Origin: Bacteroidales bacterium
GTDB taxonomy: Bacteria > Bacteroidota > Bacteroidia > Bacteroidales > Muribaculaceae
Assembly (NCBI GenBank): GCA_900766975.1
Contig: CAAFXO010000006.1
Location: 1-41,931 of the forward strand
Direction: 5' to 3'
DNA length: 41,931 bases
Position numbers and translations under genes: made by a program. Below are positions 35,079-41,931 of this stretch, piece after piece. The notes below the pieces were generated by a model. The model had not been told where the DNA came from, ran no database searches, and was given only the letters and a program-made list of their open reading frames with translations. The number at the start of each line of letters is the position of its first letter. Positions within the stretch are counted from its first letter, which is position 1.

Positions 35079-36947
35079 TTATGAAAGTCTTTTCACTTCA
35101 TCTACAGCTGAGATAGCTGAGATGTGAGATATGATGGTTTGCAGTTCATCGTAGGAGTGAACGGCAAATGATAGTCTTAGTATGGCGATAGAGTCGACAG
35201 TCTCGGTGTTGATGCTTCCGATGGCGAGATGGAGATCGTTGGAGATGCAGTCGATGAGGTCAACGAGGAGATGGCTACGGTCGATAGCCTTGACGATGAT
35301 GGTGACAGGATAGAGTGTATCGTCGGGAGTGAAATCTACGGAGACGATGCTGTCGCCAAACTGTGATGCATAACGGATCGCTTTGGGGCAGTCTCGTTTG
35401 TGGAGGGTAATGGAGCCATCCTCTTCGCGGAAGCCAATCACTTCTTCGCCGGGAATCGGTTTGCAGGATTCGCAATGGTGGAAGGTGGGTTTCTTCTGCT
35501 GTTCGAGGTAAAGGCGGATAGCTTTGCGAGCTTTGTAAGTAACGACGGCATCGAGCCAGTCGGGAGTGGGATGGCTGTCGGCGTCGGTAAATATTTCGAC
35601 CACGTCACCGCGTCGGAGGGGAGCTTTGATCGAGGACAAGAAACCGTTAACGCGGGCATATTTGGCGCGATGACCGAGGGTGGAGTGGACTTCGTAGGCG
35701 AAGTCGAGCACGGTGGCTCGTTGGGGGAGCACGACTTCACGTCCTTTGGGGGTGAAGGTCATGATGTCATCGTTGTAGAAGGATTCGACGACACTGTCGA
35801 TGAAGGTGGAGCCATTTTGGGAATGGCGGGCGATATCACGGAGGATATTGCGGAATTTCTCTATCCAGAGGGTGAGGTTGTCTTCCGAGCGGTCGGCGAC
35901 GCAACCAAGTTTGGAGTCGCGCACCATACGTCGGGAGCTGATATGGACCTCTTGCCAGCGGCCGAAGTCAGCGAGGAGCTTTACATGAAAACTCTGATAA
36001 CCATTCTCTTTGGGTGTATCGATATAGTTGGAGATGCCACCCGGTTTTTCGCGGAATCGGTCGGTGAGCACGGAGTATACTCGGAGTGCCATATCCTTTT
36101 CGGAGATACCTTCGGGGGCTTCGAAGATGATTTCGGTGAAGTGACGATATTTGAGGTGGTTGAAGTCGTCGCCATATTTGTGCATTTTGCGCCAGATGCT
36201 GTATGGGCGGCGGTAGTGAACAGCGACCTCGACGGCGAAGCCGGCGGCGGCGAGGGTATCTTTGATTTCGTTGGCAAAGATGGTGAGGCGGTCTAACTGC
36301 GCGTCACGGTCTTGGTTGATATAGTTTTCGAGTTCGGCAAATTCGTGTGGACATCGGAAGCGGAAGCTGAGGTTTTCGAGTTCCGTTTTGACGTCATAGA
36401 GGCCGAGGCGGTTGGCGAGGGGGGCGTAGAAGTAGTCGGTTTCGCCGGCGATCTTCATTTGTTTGTCGGCGCGCATCGAGGAGAGGGTACGCATGTTGTG
36501 GAGGCGGTCGGCGAGTTTTACGAGGAGGGCACGGACATCATACTGGAGGCTGTTGAGCATTTGGCGGTAGTTGTCGATTTGCTTTGAGGCCTCATATTTT
36601 GACTTCTTCTGTTTGGTGACTACACGAACGAGGAAGGCCACGTCATCGCCAAAGCGATTGCGTATATCATCGATGGTGTAATTGGTATCTTCGACTACAT
36701 CATGGAGGAAAGCGGCAATAACGGGATTAGCCTCGAGCATCAGTTCTTCGGCGGCGATTGTCGCGACCGCGACAGGATGGAGGATGTAGGGTTCGCCCGA
36801 CTTACGAAATTGCGGAGCATGCGCTTCGCGGGCGAGTTCGAAGGCATCCTTGATCCTTGCAAGATCTTCTGCTGAAACTCGTGGAGCCATCACTTCAAAG
36901 ACATGGTTGGCTCGTTGCTGAATGATATTAGAATAGTCCGATTCCAT
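35079..36947 (-). CDS. RelA/SpoT homologue with intact hydrolase and degenerate synthetase
   Basis: The 622-residue protein has the long-RSH layout: HD hydrolase (about 30-190), synthetase-like region (about 235-350), TGS domain (about 390-460), a Cys-containing middle (CESCKPIPGEEV, HKRDCPKA) and a C-terminal ACT domain. The hydrolase motifs are intact: H57 (LHPVAVA), H82-D83 (HDVVEDT) and D147 (KLADRLHNMRTL). In the synthetase, YSIWRKM is kept, but the usual YD-xFA-xRII segment reads KYRHFTEIIF, losing the catalytic Asp and the Arg. EVQIRT reads EVHISS, and the later H of AAHW is D. It should therefore degrade (p)ppGpp rather than make it. Many Bacteroidetes have two long RSH proteins; the other is not here. 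Confidence 0.9.
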   Translation of the reverse strand: MESDYSNIIQQRANHVFEVMAPRVSAEDLARIKDAFELAREAHAPQFRKSGEPYILHPVAVATIAAEELMLEANPVIAAFLHDVVEDTNYTIDDIRNRFGDDVAFLVRVVTKQKKSKYEASKQIDNYRQMLNSLQYDVRALLVKLADRLHNMRTLSSMRADKQMKIAGETDYFYAPLANRLGLYDVKTELENLSFRFRCPHEFAELENYINQDRDAQLDRLTIFANEIKDTLAAAGFAVEVAVHYRRPYSIWRKMHKYGDDFNHLKYRHFTEIIFEAPEGISEKDMALRVYSVLTDRFREKPGGISNYIDTPKENGYQSFHVKLLADFGRWQEVHISSRRMVRDSKLGCVADRSEDNLTLWIEKFRNILRDIARHSQNGSTFIDSVVESFYNDDIMTFTPKGREVVLPQRATVLDFAYEVHSTLGHRAKYARVNGFLSSIKAPLRRGDVVEIFTDADSHPTPDWLDAVVTYKARKAIRLYLEQQKKPTFHHCESCKPIPGEEVIGFREEDGSITLHKRDCPKAIRYASQFGDSIVSVDFTPDDTLYPVTIIVKAIDRSHLLVDLIDCISNDLHLAIGSINTETVDSIAILRLSFAVHSYDELQTIISHISAISAVDEVKRLS

Positions 36948-36992
36948 AGTTAGCCGGATTCCTTAGATAGAAATAATCCACAGACCGCAAAA

Positions 36993-37328
36993 TTGCACAA
37001 AAAACTCGAAAAAGCCAAAAAAAGCCCTGAAAAATTTCACCAATTTCCAATAGTTTTTAAAATTCCGAGTGTCTATTTTCCGGAAAATTGGATTTGCGAT
37101 GATAAAGGAGGTGTCGCGACCGGCATCAAGGATGCAACTGCCGAGAAGAGCCTGCAAGTAGTGAAGAGTGGCGCCGGAAGTGTCAGCATCATCAGCGACC
37201 GCGAAGCAGATGTGGAGATCGTCACCATCGACGGCAGAGTGACTCGCGTTCATGTGAGCGCCGGGGAGAGTGAGATCTGCTTGGGAAGAGGGCTCTATAT
37301 CATCTGTGGAAAGAAGATGGCGCTCTAA
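36993..37328 (+). pseudogene. Remnant of a secreted protein's C-terminal sorting-like domain
   Basis: From about 37098 to the stop at 37326-37328 the frame reads DDKGGVATGIKDATAEKSLQ and ends RVHVSAGESEICLGRGLYII followed by CGKKMAL. The pattern of strand, G-R, AGE, L-xxGLYI and a short basic end resembles the C-terminal (type IX secretion type A-like) domains of large secreted Bacteroidetes proteins. Everything before it is missing: the upstream part of the frame is lysine-rich A/T sequence without homology or signal peptide. It is best read as the tail left after deletion of a gene. It lies divergent from the Rel/SpoT gene. Confidence 0.55.
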
Positions 37329-37343
37329 GGAGAGGAACTTCTA

Positions 37344-37364
37344 TCAAGCAGCAAAACTGCTTGA
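37344..37364. repeat. Perfect 8-bp hairpin
   Basis: TCAAGCAG (37344-37351) and CTGCTTGA (37357-37364) flank a 5-base loop, just before the larger terminator hairpin. Confidence 0.6.
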
Positions 37365-37375
37365 CACAGTAGGAA

Positions 37376-37411
37376 TAAAAAGAAAGGCGGCTGATGCCGC
37401 CTTTCTTTTTA
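37376..37411. terminator. Strong bidirectional terminator
   Basis: TAAAAAGAAAGGCGGC (37376-37391) and GCCGCCTTTCTTTTTA (37396-37411) form a perfect 16-bp stem with a 4-base loop. The stem ends give a U-run on either strand. It would end the remnant gene on the plus strand or any transcript coming from the fimbrillin side on the minus strand. Confidence 0.9.
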
Positions 37412-37696
37412 TGGAGAGACTCTCTTGGGGAGATGCGGTCGGCGGCGGAGGTCAGTACGGAAATCCGCTTGCACAAGGTCTTTGTGCCATCTTCGGTGAT
37501 CACGACGCCGTTGTGGGCGTTTTGCGCCGAGAGGACAACCGTGGCGTAGGGAGATAGAAGCGACGCTATCGCAGCGGGTAGAGCGCGTTCCTTAATATTT
37601 GTGAACGTGAGGGGACATTCAACCCCTCACGCCCTATATACAGTCCCCGGAGGGACAAACCTCGAGAAACTTGTCCAGTTTCAGCGAAGAGAGAGA
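37412..37696. other. Gene-free, hairpin-rich intergenic block
   Basis: These 285 bases between the terminator and the fimbrillin stop have no credible gene. The minus-strand frame here (with VVLSAQNAHNGVVITEDGTK) has no recognised family. The block holds a GAGCGCG motif copy (37581-37595), a perfect 9-bp hairpin CGTGAGGGG/CCCCTCACG (37606-37614 and 37623-37631), a GTCCC/GGGAC hairpin near 37643, and GGACAA/TTGTCC arms near 37653-37676. The hairpins lie on the 3' side of the fimbrillin gene and may protect or end its mRNA. Confidence 0.55.
37581..37595 (+). repeat. GAGCGCGYTC motif, copy 4
   Basis: GAGCGCGTTCCTTAA is identical over 15 bases to copy 1 after menB. Flanks differ, so the shared unit is short. 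Confidence 0.6.
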
Positions 37697-38815
37697 TTAG
37701 TTAGTCTTGAGATTAACATCTTCGTTTACATCTTGGAAATCATCAACACTAACTGAGAAGTTGATAGGATAGAGAACCGGATCCAGTGTTCCGGGCACAT
37801 AACCACCATTCATACCTTCACCGAATACGAAGGTATAAACATATCTTTTACCTTGCTTCCAATCGATAGCTGCAGGAATAGCAACATATTCAGTCTGAGA
37901 TTCAGATCCATAAAGATATACACCATTTGTATTATCCTTGTAAGAGAGCTTAACCAAGAAATAGAAACCATTGCGAGAAGGTTCTGCGGCTGACGACACA
38001 TTGGGTAAATAACATGCCTCAGGTTGATTAGCGCCTACTGTCTGCGGGAGGAGCAAAAGAGCATCATTGGACTGTTCAGCTTTGCTTGTAAGTTCAACAG
38101 TATTTACAATTTGAGTTTTGTCAAAACTTACAACATAATCGTAAACAGGACTTCCGTCGAGATTCCAAGAACCATTAGCATCAACAGCTGTGGGGAAAGT
38201 AAATGTACCCTTTTCCTTAACAAAGCAAACTGCGATTTTATCAATCTGGACTTCGATATCTGCATGAGTGTTTTTTGCTTTAAACACTACCTGAGAGAGA
38301 GCGTGTTTAAAGTTCAATGGTACTTTATTAGCTGTTTTAGCTGATGTCGCGTATGCGTAGATAAAATCAACTTGATTATTAGCGTCATCGGTGTTGGGAG
38401 TAGGGTATTCCACTCCTTGTTTAGAAACAGTGAACTCAGATGACAAAGAGCCACCGTCTGCGGCGTTCCAAGTAAGTGTGCCACCATTTCTTACTGCGAA
38501 GAAGTTGATATTTCCGGTGTTAGGCCAGTAGTAAGTTTTGCCATCAGTTACCCACTTTGTATTATCTGTTAGATCTTGCTTTACTGTAACGCCTGTGTTG
38601 GGGAAGAAGTTAGCGTTGTTGTAAGATGCAAAGACCATAAATTCAGTGGGCTTTACAGAAGATGAGAAGAGTTCGCCGCTTTGTACACGGGTGGCGTTTT
38701 CGGTTGATACGCCGAAGATGATCTCGTTGCCGTCGTTGTTGACTTCGAGAGTCTCGTTTTGTGAGCAGGATGCCAATGCAAGCAGTCCAATCGCTCCAAT
38801 AAGGATTTTTTTCAT
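37697..38815 (-). CDS. Fimbrillin family lipoprotein
   Basis: The 372-residue protein has a lipoprotein signal (LALASCSQN, C17) and the opening EIIFGVSTENATRVQSGE common to fimbrillin (Mfa-like) proteins. The middle FKHALSQVVFKAK and the WKQGKRYVYTFVFGEG stretch near the end are hallmarks of the family. Such proteins are subunits of Bacteroidales pili, processed and polymerised by strand exchange on the cell surface. The C-terminal NFSVSVDDFQDVN resembles the usual ending. It follows the DUF5119 gene by 137 bases. Which pilus position (stalk or tip) it takes cannot be told. Confidence 0.9.
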   Translation of the reverse strand: MKKILIGAIGLLALASCSQNETLEVNNDGNEIIFGVSTENATRVQSGELFSSSVKPTEFMVFASYNNANFFPNTGVTVKQDLTDNTKWVTDGKTYYWPNTGNINFFAVRNGGTLTWNAADGGSLSSEFTVSKQGVEYPTPNTDDANNQVDFIYAYATSAKTANKVPLNFKHALSQVVFKAKNTHADIEVQIDKIAVCFVKEKGTFTFPTAVDANGSWNLDGSPVYDYVVSFDKTQIVNTVELTSKAEQSNDALLLLPQTVGANQPEACYLPNVSSAAEPSRNGFYFLVKLSYKDNTNGVYLYGSESQTEYVAIPAAIDWKQGKRYVYTFVFGEGMNGGYVPGTLDPVLYPINFSVSVDDFQDVNEDVNLKTN

Positions 38816-38865
38816 AAAAATAATTTTTTATAAAGTTAGTATTTTGTTGTTTTCTATATTCGGGT

Positions 38866-38882
38866 GTCCTTGTTCAAAGGAC
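38866..38882. repeat. Small inverted repeat before the fimbrillin gene
   Basis: GTCCTT (38866-38871) and AAGGAC (38877-38882) flank a 5-base loop in the 137-base gap between the DUF5119 and fimbrillin genes. No full promoter consensus was found in this gap, so the fimbrillin may depend on the upstream promoter. Confidence 0.4.
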
Positions 38883-38952
38883 TATGAATTGTTGTTTTGA
38901 TTGTTTCTTCGTTAGGTTTTGTATTTCACTTTAGGAATATATATTGCCATTA

Positions 38953-39987
38953 TTAGAAGGAGATATCGACGTTTACGTCGTCCCAGTCATCTACGTTGGG
39001 TGCGAAACCGCTACCATTCTCGATCGGTTGGGGGAGGTCCAATCCGTTGATGATGATATGGACATTTCGTTCGTCGGGTGCGTTGATGACTTGCGAGGTG
39101 ACATCCCACTTTTCCGATGACGAACCATACACGAACTTGTTGCCATCATCCATCACGACATAGAGCATCATTCGGTTGGGGATCCCGAAGTCGGGATTTC
39201 GTCCGAAGGTGATAAACCGACCGACGATAGTCTTCTCATCACCCTTGTGAGCCTCGAAGGGGAGGGTTACCGGTTCGATGCCGAGAGCGTCATCAGCGAT
39301 GGTGAGAGTGCCTGACATACCGGAGAGGGATGCACACATCTGCGAAACATGTTTCAAGTTGGAGACATTTCTGATCTCGTAGGTATAATTACATGTCAAC
39401 TCACGAGGATAGAGTGTAATTACCTGGTTGATCGAGATCGGCACCTTGATCGGTTCGCTACGTCCGTCAGGATATTCGCAACGATACCTCACACCCTCAT
39501 CGTCGACAGTCACCTCTGTGGCTGTGCAACCATACATCTTATCGGGGCAGATCACCACCTTCTCCGAGTCGGAGTCACCGCGGGGAGAATAGTTGGCACC
39601 ATTACCATAGATCGGTTCCAAGACATTACCCTCGCGAGTATAGAGTGTATGGGTATAATAATCGGTGATGTTCATGCTCTGCACGATCTCCGAATCATTG
39701 TTATAGCAAAGCATCAGGTAATTGCCGGCACGGAGGTTTACCTTGCCCCCCTCTCCGCCGATGAAGTCATAACGGATATACTGTCCCTTAGACTCGCCAT
39801 CGAGAGGATAGAAGAACACCACCATACCTTGAGGGTTCGCTTCCGGGGCATAACGCCAGTCGAACTCGACGCGGATCTCACCGACGTGGGGGTGCTGATA
39901 GCATAATTCCTTATGGTTACACCCTGTAGCAAAAAGGGAGATCAATGTAACAATAAAGGCAGGGAGGAACTTAACAAGAGATCTCAT
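38953..39987 (-). CDS. DUF5119 family lipoprotein
   Basis: The 344-residue protein has a lipoprotein signal peptide with C23 (LFATGCNHKELC) and the family opening with HVGEIRVEFDW. The DUF5119 pattern includes ANPQGMVVFFYPLDG, GNYLMLCYNNDSE and a C-terminal IINGLDLPQPI followed by a D-rich DDWDDVNVDI end. It is a probable surface protein of the fimbrial set. Its start overlaps the end of the DUF3575 gene by four bases, so the two are translationally coupled. Confidence 0.88.
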   Translation of the reverse strand: MRSLVKFLPAFIVTLISLFATGCNHKELCYQHPHVGEIRVEFDWRYAPEANPQGMVVFFYPLDGESKGQYIRYDFIGGEGGKVNLRAGNYLMLCYNNDSEIVQSMNITDYYTHTLYTREGNVLEPIYGNGANYSPRGDSDSEKVVICPDKMYGCTATEVTVDDEGVRYRCEYPDGRSEPIKVPISINQVITLYPRELTCNYTYEIRNVSNLKHVSQMCASLSGMSGTLTIADDALGIEPVTLPFEAHKGDEKTIVGRFITFGRNPDFGIPNRMMLYVVMDDGNKFVYGSSSEKWDVTSQVINAPDERNVHIIINGLDLPQPIENGSGFAPNVDDWDDVNVDISF

Positions 39988-41249
39988 CGACCGCCTCCTT
40001 TCTTTGTAACATTACCACGGCCGATAAGCCAAACGAGCGACACCTCCAACTTGGTGGGACCCCACCAGTGAAGACGCTTCGTAGCCTGCCATACATAGCA
40101 CTGATCTATTGGTTTATACTCCCAGAACTCACCGGTGAGATAACCGAGGCCTAGGGTGAAATCGAGGTTCAGACGACGATGGATCGGCAACGAATAACCA
40201 TACTCCACTCCGACACCCCAATGGCACTTATCCCACATCGAACCGCCGGGACGACCACCGATATAGCCCTTGCCACCCAGATCGATATCGTAGGTAAGCA
40301 CCTGACCATATACGCCGACATGATGACCCCGGAATGGAGTATATCCCGGTTCCTTCTTGGCGATATAATATCGGAGGTTAAGATCGCCACCGTAAGTACG
40401 CCAATACCAGTGAGAGGGATCACTCTTCCACCAGCTATACATCCAGTTGGCGCCGATCGAGATATGACCGCCAAGATAGAACTCCAGACCGACATTCGGT
40501 ACAAGAAGTGCATCATAGAGCATATTAGTGCGCACCGCCATATAGAAAGGCTTCAGCACACGCGATGCCGGCACCGGTATAAAATCGGGTGCTACAGTCT
40601 CGACAGCCGGCATATATAGCGAAGAGTGATAATCAGTATAAGGGAGAAGATTGGGATTCAGTCGGCGATCATACCAGAGATGGAGATAAGAATAACGAAG
40701 ATCGGGGAAGATATTCTTATAAAGGTAACGATAGGGTTCGCCGCCACGCAACTTCTTGAGGCGCAGCAGCGGATCGCGACCATTCACACACTCGCCGCCG
40801 GTGGCTAAAATATCCTTGACCAAAGCGATGACCTCCTGCTGATAAGGCACATTGGGGTCTATCTCAACTCTCGCGAGGAGACCCTCCCAATCGCGACCCT
40901 TAAAAGTGAAAGTAAGAAGCGAATCGGGGAGATCCTCATAACGGCGAATGTATGTGAAGAGCGTATTTGCACGTTGCTCAGAGAGCCATCTATTGAAAGC
41001 GATCGAACCTTCGGGAGATGCAGCACCGACGACTTCAGCGCGGTTCAGATGATAGATCGAATCAAGGCGTAGGTGCGACTGCTTAAACTCATCTAAGAAA
41101 CGGTGGTTACCCTTGAAATTGGAATCGAGATTAATTTTACTTTGATGGAAGAATACTGAAACGGAATCATGCTCCTCAGCGCAGACCGAGAGAGCAAAGA
41201 TTAAGGAGAATGCGAGACAAATATTTCTGCATAAACGATTCATCTTCAA
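39984..41249 (-). CDS. DUF3575 outer-membrane protein with OmpA-like N-terminal part
   Basis: The 421-residue protein has a signal peptide (to about CAEEH, residue 25). Residues 33-102 are an OmpA-like peptidoglycan-binding region (VVGAASPEGSIAFNRWLSEQ and RANTLFTYI). A C-terminal DUF3575 beta-barrel covers about 236-421 (VRTNMLYDALLVPNVGLEFY, then NWMYSWWKSD and YGGDLNLRYY). DUF3575 proteins are commonly encoded next to DUF5119 and fimbrillin genes and may anchor the pilus. It is the first gene of the minus-strand set. The 164 bases from its start to the nonamer array hold an imperfect inverted repeat (TAGTAGAA/TTCTACTA, 41292-41317) but no clear minus-strand promoter consensus. Confidence 0.9.
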   Translation of the reverse strand: MKMNRLCRNICLAFSLIFALSVCAEEHDSVSVFFHQSKINLDSNFKGNHRFLDEFKQSHLRLDSIYHLNRAEVVGAASPEGSIAFNRWLSEQRANTLFTYIRRYEDLPDSLLTFTFKGRDWEGLLARVEIDPNVPYQQEVIALVKDILATGGECVNGRDPLLRLKKLRGGEPYRYLYKNIFPDLRYSYLHLWYDRRLNPNLLPYTDYHSSLYMPAVETVAPDFIPVPASRVLKPFYMAVRTNMLYDALLVPNVGLEFYLGGHISIGANWMYSWWKSDPSHWYWRTYGGDLNLRYYIAKKEPGYTPFRGHHVGVYGQVLTYDIDLGGKGYIGGRPGGSMWDKCHWGVGVEYGYSLPIHRRLNLDFTLGLGYLTGEFWEYKPIDQCYVWQATKRLHWWGPTKLEVSLVWLIGRGNVTKKGGGR

Positions 41250-41413
41250 TCGTAACTAAAATAGATTACCTTGGACTTTTTTATAAAGAGGTAGTAGAAA
41301 TTTTAGAAATTCTACTAATTTGTAAAAAAGAGTACATAATTTTGGTCCTTTGATGTTAATTTTTGTTAAATCTGCCACAGAATAGGATTTTTTTGTGCTA
41401 ATAGGAGCAATCA

Positions 41414-41782
41414 GAACCTCAAGAACGTCAAGAACGTTAGGAACGTCAAGAACGTCAAGAACGTTATGAACGATAAGAACGTCAGGAACATTAAGAACGT
41501 TATGAACGTTAGGAACGTTAAGAACGTTAAGAACGTTATGAACGTTAAGAACGTTAAGAACGTTAGGAACGTTAGGAACGTTAGGAACGTCAAGAACGTT
41601 ATGAACGTCAGGAACGTTATGAACGTTAGGAACGTCAGGAACGTCAGGAACGTCAGGAACGTTATGAACGTTAGGAACGTTAAGAACGTTAAGAACGTTA
41701 TGAACGTTAGGAACGTTAAGAACGTTAAGAACGTTAGGAACGTTAAGAACGTTAAGAACGTTAGGAACGTCAGGAACGTCGA
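41414..41782. repeat. Nonamer tandem array B, 41 units of GAACGTYAD
   Basis: Forty-one contiguous 9-base units (369 bases) read GAACGT-T/C-A-A/G/T. Variation is almost confined to positions 7 and 9. Core changes occur only in units 1, 7 and 9 and in the last unit, so the middle is the most uniform. A four-unit pattern (ending T, G, A, A) recurs at units 10-13, 28-31 and 32-35, suggesting 36-base duplications. Read on the minus strand the unit is NTRACGTTC, the same as in array A. Frames are open on both strands only because the period is divisible by three. Confidence 0.95.
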
Positions 41783-41791
41783 GGGAGGCAA

Positions 41792-41829
41792 AAAGATGAG
41801 AGGCTTGGCGCTTTAGCGCTAAGCCTCTC
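41792..41829 (-). terminator. Terminator of the rRNA operon
   Basis: GAGAGGCTTGGCGCT (41798-41812) pairs with AGCGCTAAGCCTCTC (41815-41829) with one mismatch and a 2-base loop. On the minus strand CATCTTTTTG follows. It lies one base from the 5S 3' end. Confidence 0.85.
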
Positions 41830-41830
41830 T

Positions 41831-41931
<101 letters not shown>

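Noticed and set aside
35400..36296. 298-codon open frame antisense to the Rel/SpoT gene
   Set aside because: It is a codon-bias shadow; the minus-strand protein is complete with HD, TGS and ACT domains.
37300..37600. Minus-strand frame containing VVLSAQNAHNGVVITEDGTK as a gene
   Set aside because: It runs through the strong terminator hairpin, has no good start codon and matches no family known to me; it is described only as part of the intergenic block.
41319..41344. Plus-strand promoter facing the nonamer array (TTTG and TAATTTTG)
   Set aside because: The spacing is only 14 bases instead of 19-20, so it does not meet the consensus.
41414..41782. Possible CRISPR array
   Set aside because: Units are 9 bases long and contiguous with no unique spacers, and no cas genes are present.

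Overview
The window looks like chromosomal DNA of a Bacteroidales bacterium, probably Muribaculaceae or a close relative; the genus cannot be fixed from sequence alone. The evidence is the gene set (DUF4295 beside rpmB/rpmG, fimbrillin, DUF5119 and DUF3575 proteins, TamB divergent from tsaD), the scarcity of Shine-Dalgarno sequences, and repeated promoters of the Bacteroidetes form TTTG-N19/20-TAnnTTTG. Almost all of it is core housekeeping DNA. No prophage, integrase, transposase or CRISPR array was seen.

Layout. 1-1.1 kb: an autoregulated-looking YtrA-type GntR regulator followed by a fragment of a TonB-dependent receptor. 1.26-7.8 kb (+): ftsY, rimO, menF, an M13 metallopeptidase and an FMN-binding/4Fe-4S membrane protein. 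7.9-15.4 kb (-): tamB, a cytoplasmic GH13 enzyme and prs. 15.5-18.2 kb (+): tsaD, a shortened cinA, rpmB, rpmG and DUF4295, closed by a strong terminator. A 9-bp repeat array (18.30-18.40 kb) comes before nadE. 20.5-30.3 kb (+): a TsaC/YciO-type protein, a priming sugar transferase, a ClC channel, fmt, menD, menB, menC and menE. 30.6-34.0 kb (+): a Crp/Fnr regulator, a Zn/Cd-type P-ATPase and a nitroreductase. 34.2-36.9 kb (-): a small lipoprotein and a Rel/SpoT protein whose synthetase half looks degenerate. 37.0-37.7 kb: gene remnants and hairpins. 37.7-41.25 kb (-): an outer-membrane/fimbrial set (DUF3575, DUF5119, fimbrillin). 41.41-41.78 kb: a 41-unit 9-bp array beside the terminator and 3' end of an rRNA operon (5S, - strand).

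How the genes fit together. Menaquinone synthesis is nearly complete (MenF, MenD, MenC, MenE, MenB) but split over 22 kb. Both enzymes of the t6A tRNA modification (TsaC-like and TsaD) are present. FtsY, RimO, bL28, bL33, Fmt and TsaD make this a translation and protein-targeting neighbourhood. The usual Bacteroidetes order DUF4295-ftsY is broken: the DUF4295 side ends at a nonamer array and the ftsY side at a truncated receptor gene, which suggests an old rearrangement.

The least explained signals are the two related nonamer arrays (unit NTRACGTTN), a four-copy GAGCGCGYTC motif at gene ends, and the hairpin-rich block at 37.3-37.7 kb. No complete new multi-gene system was identified.
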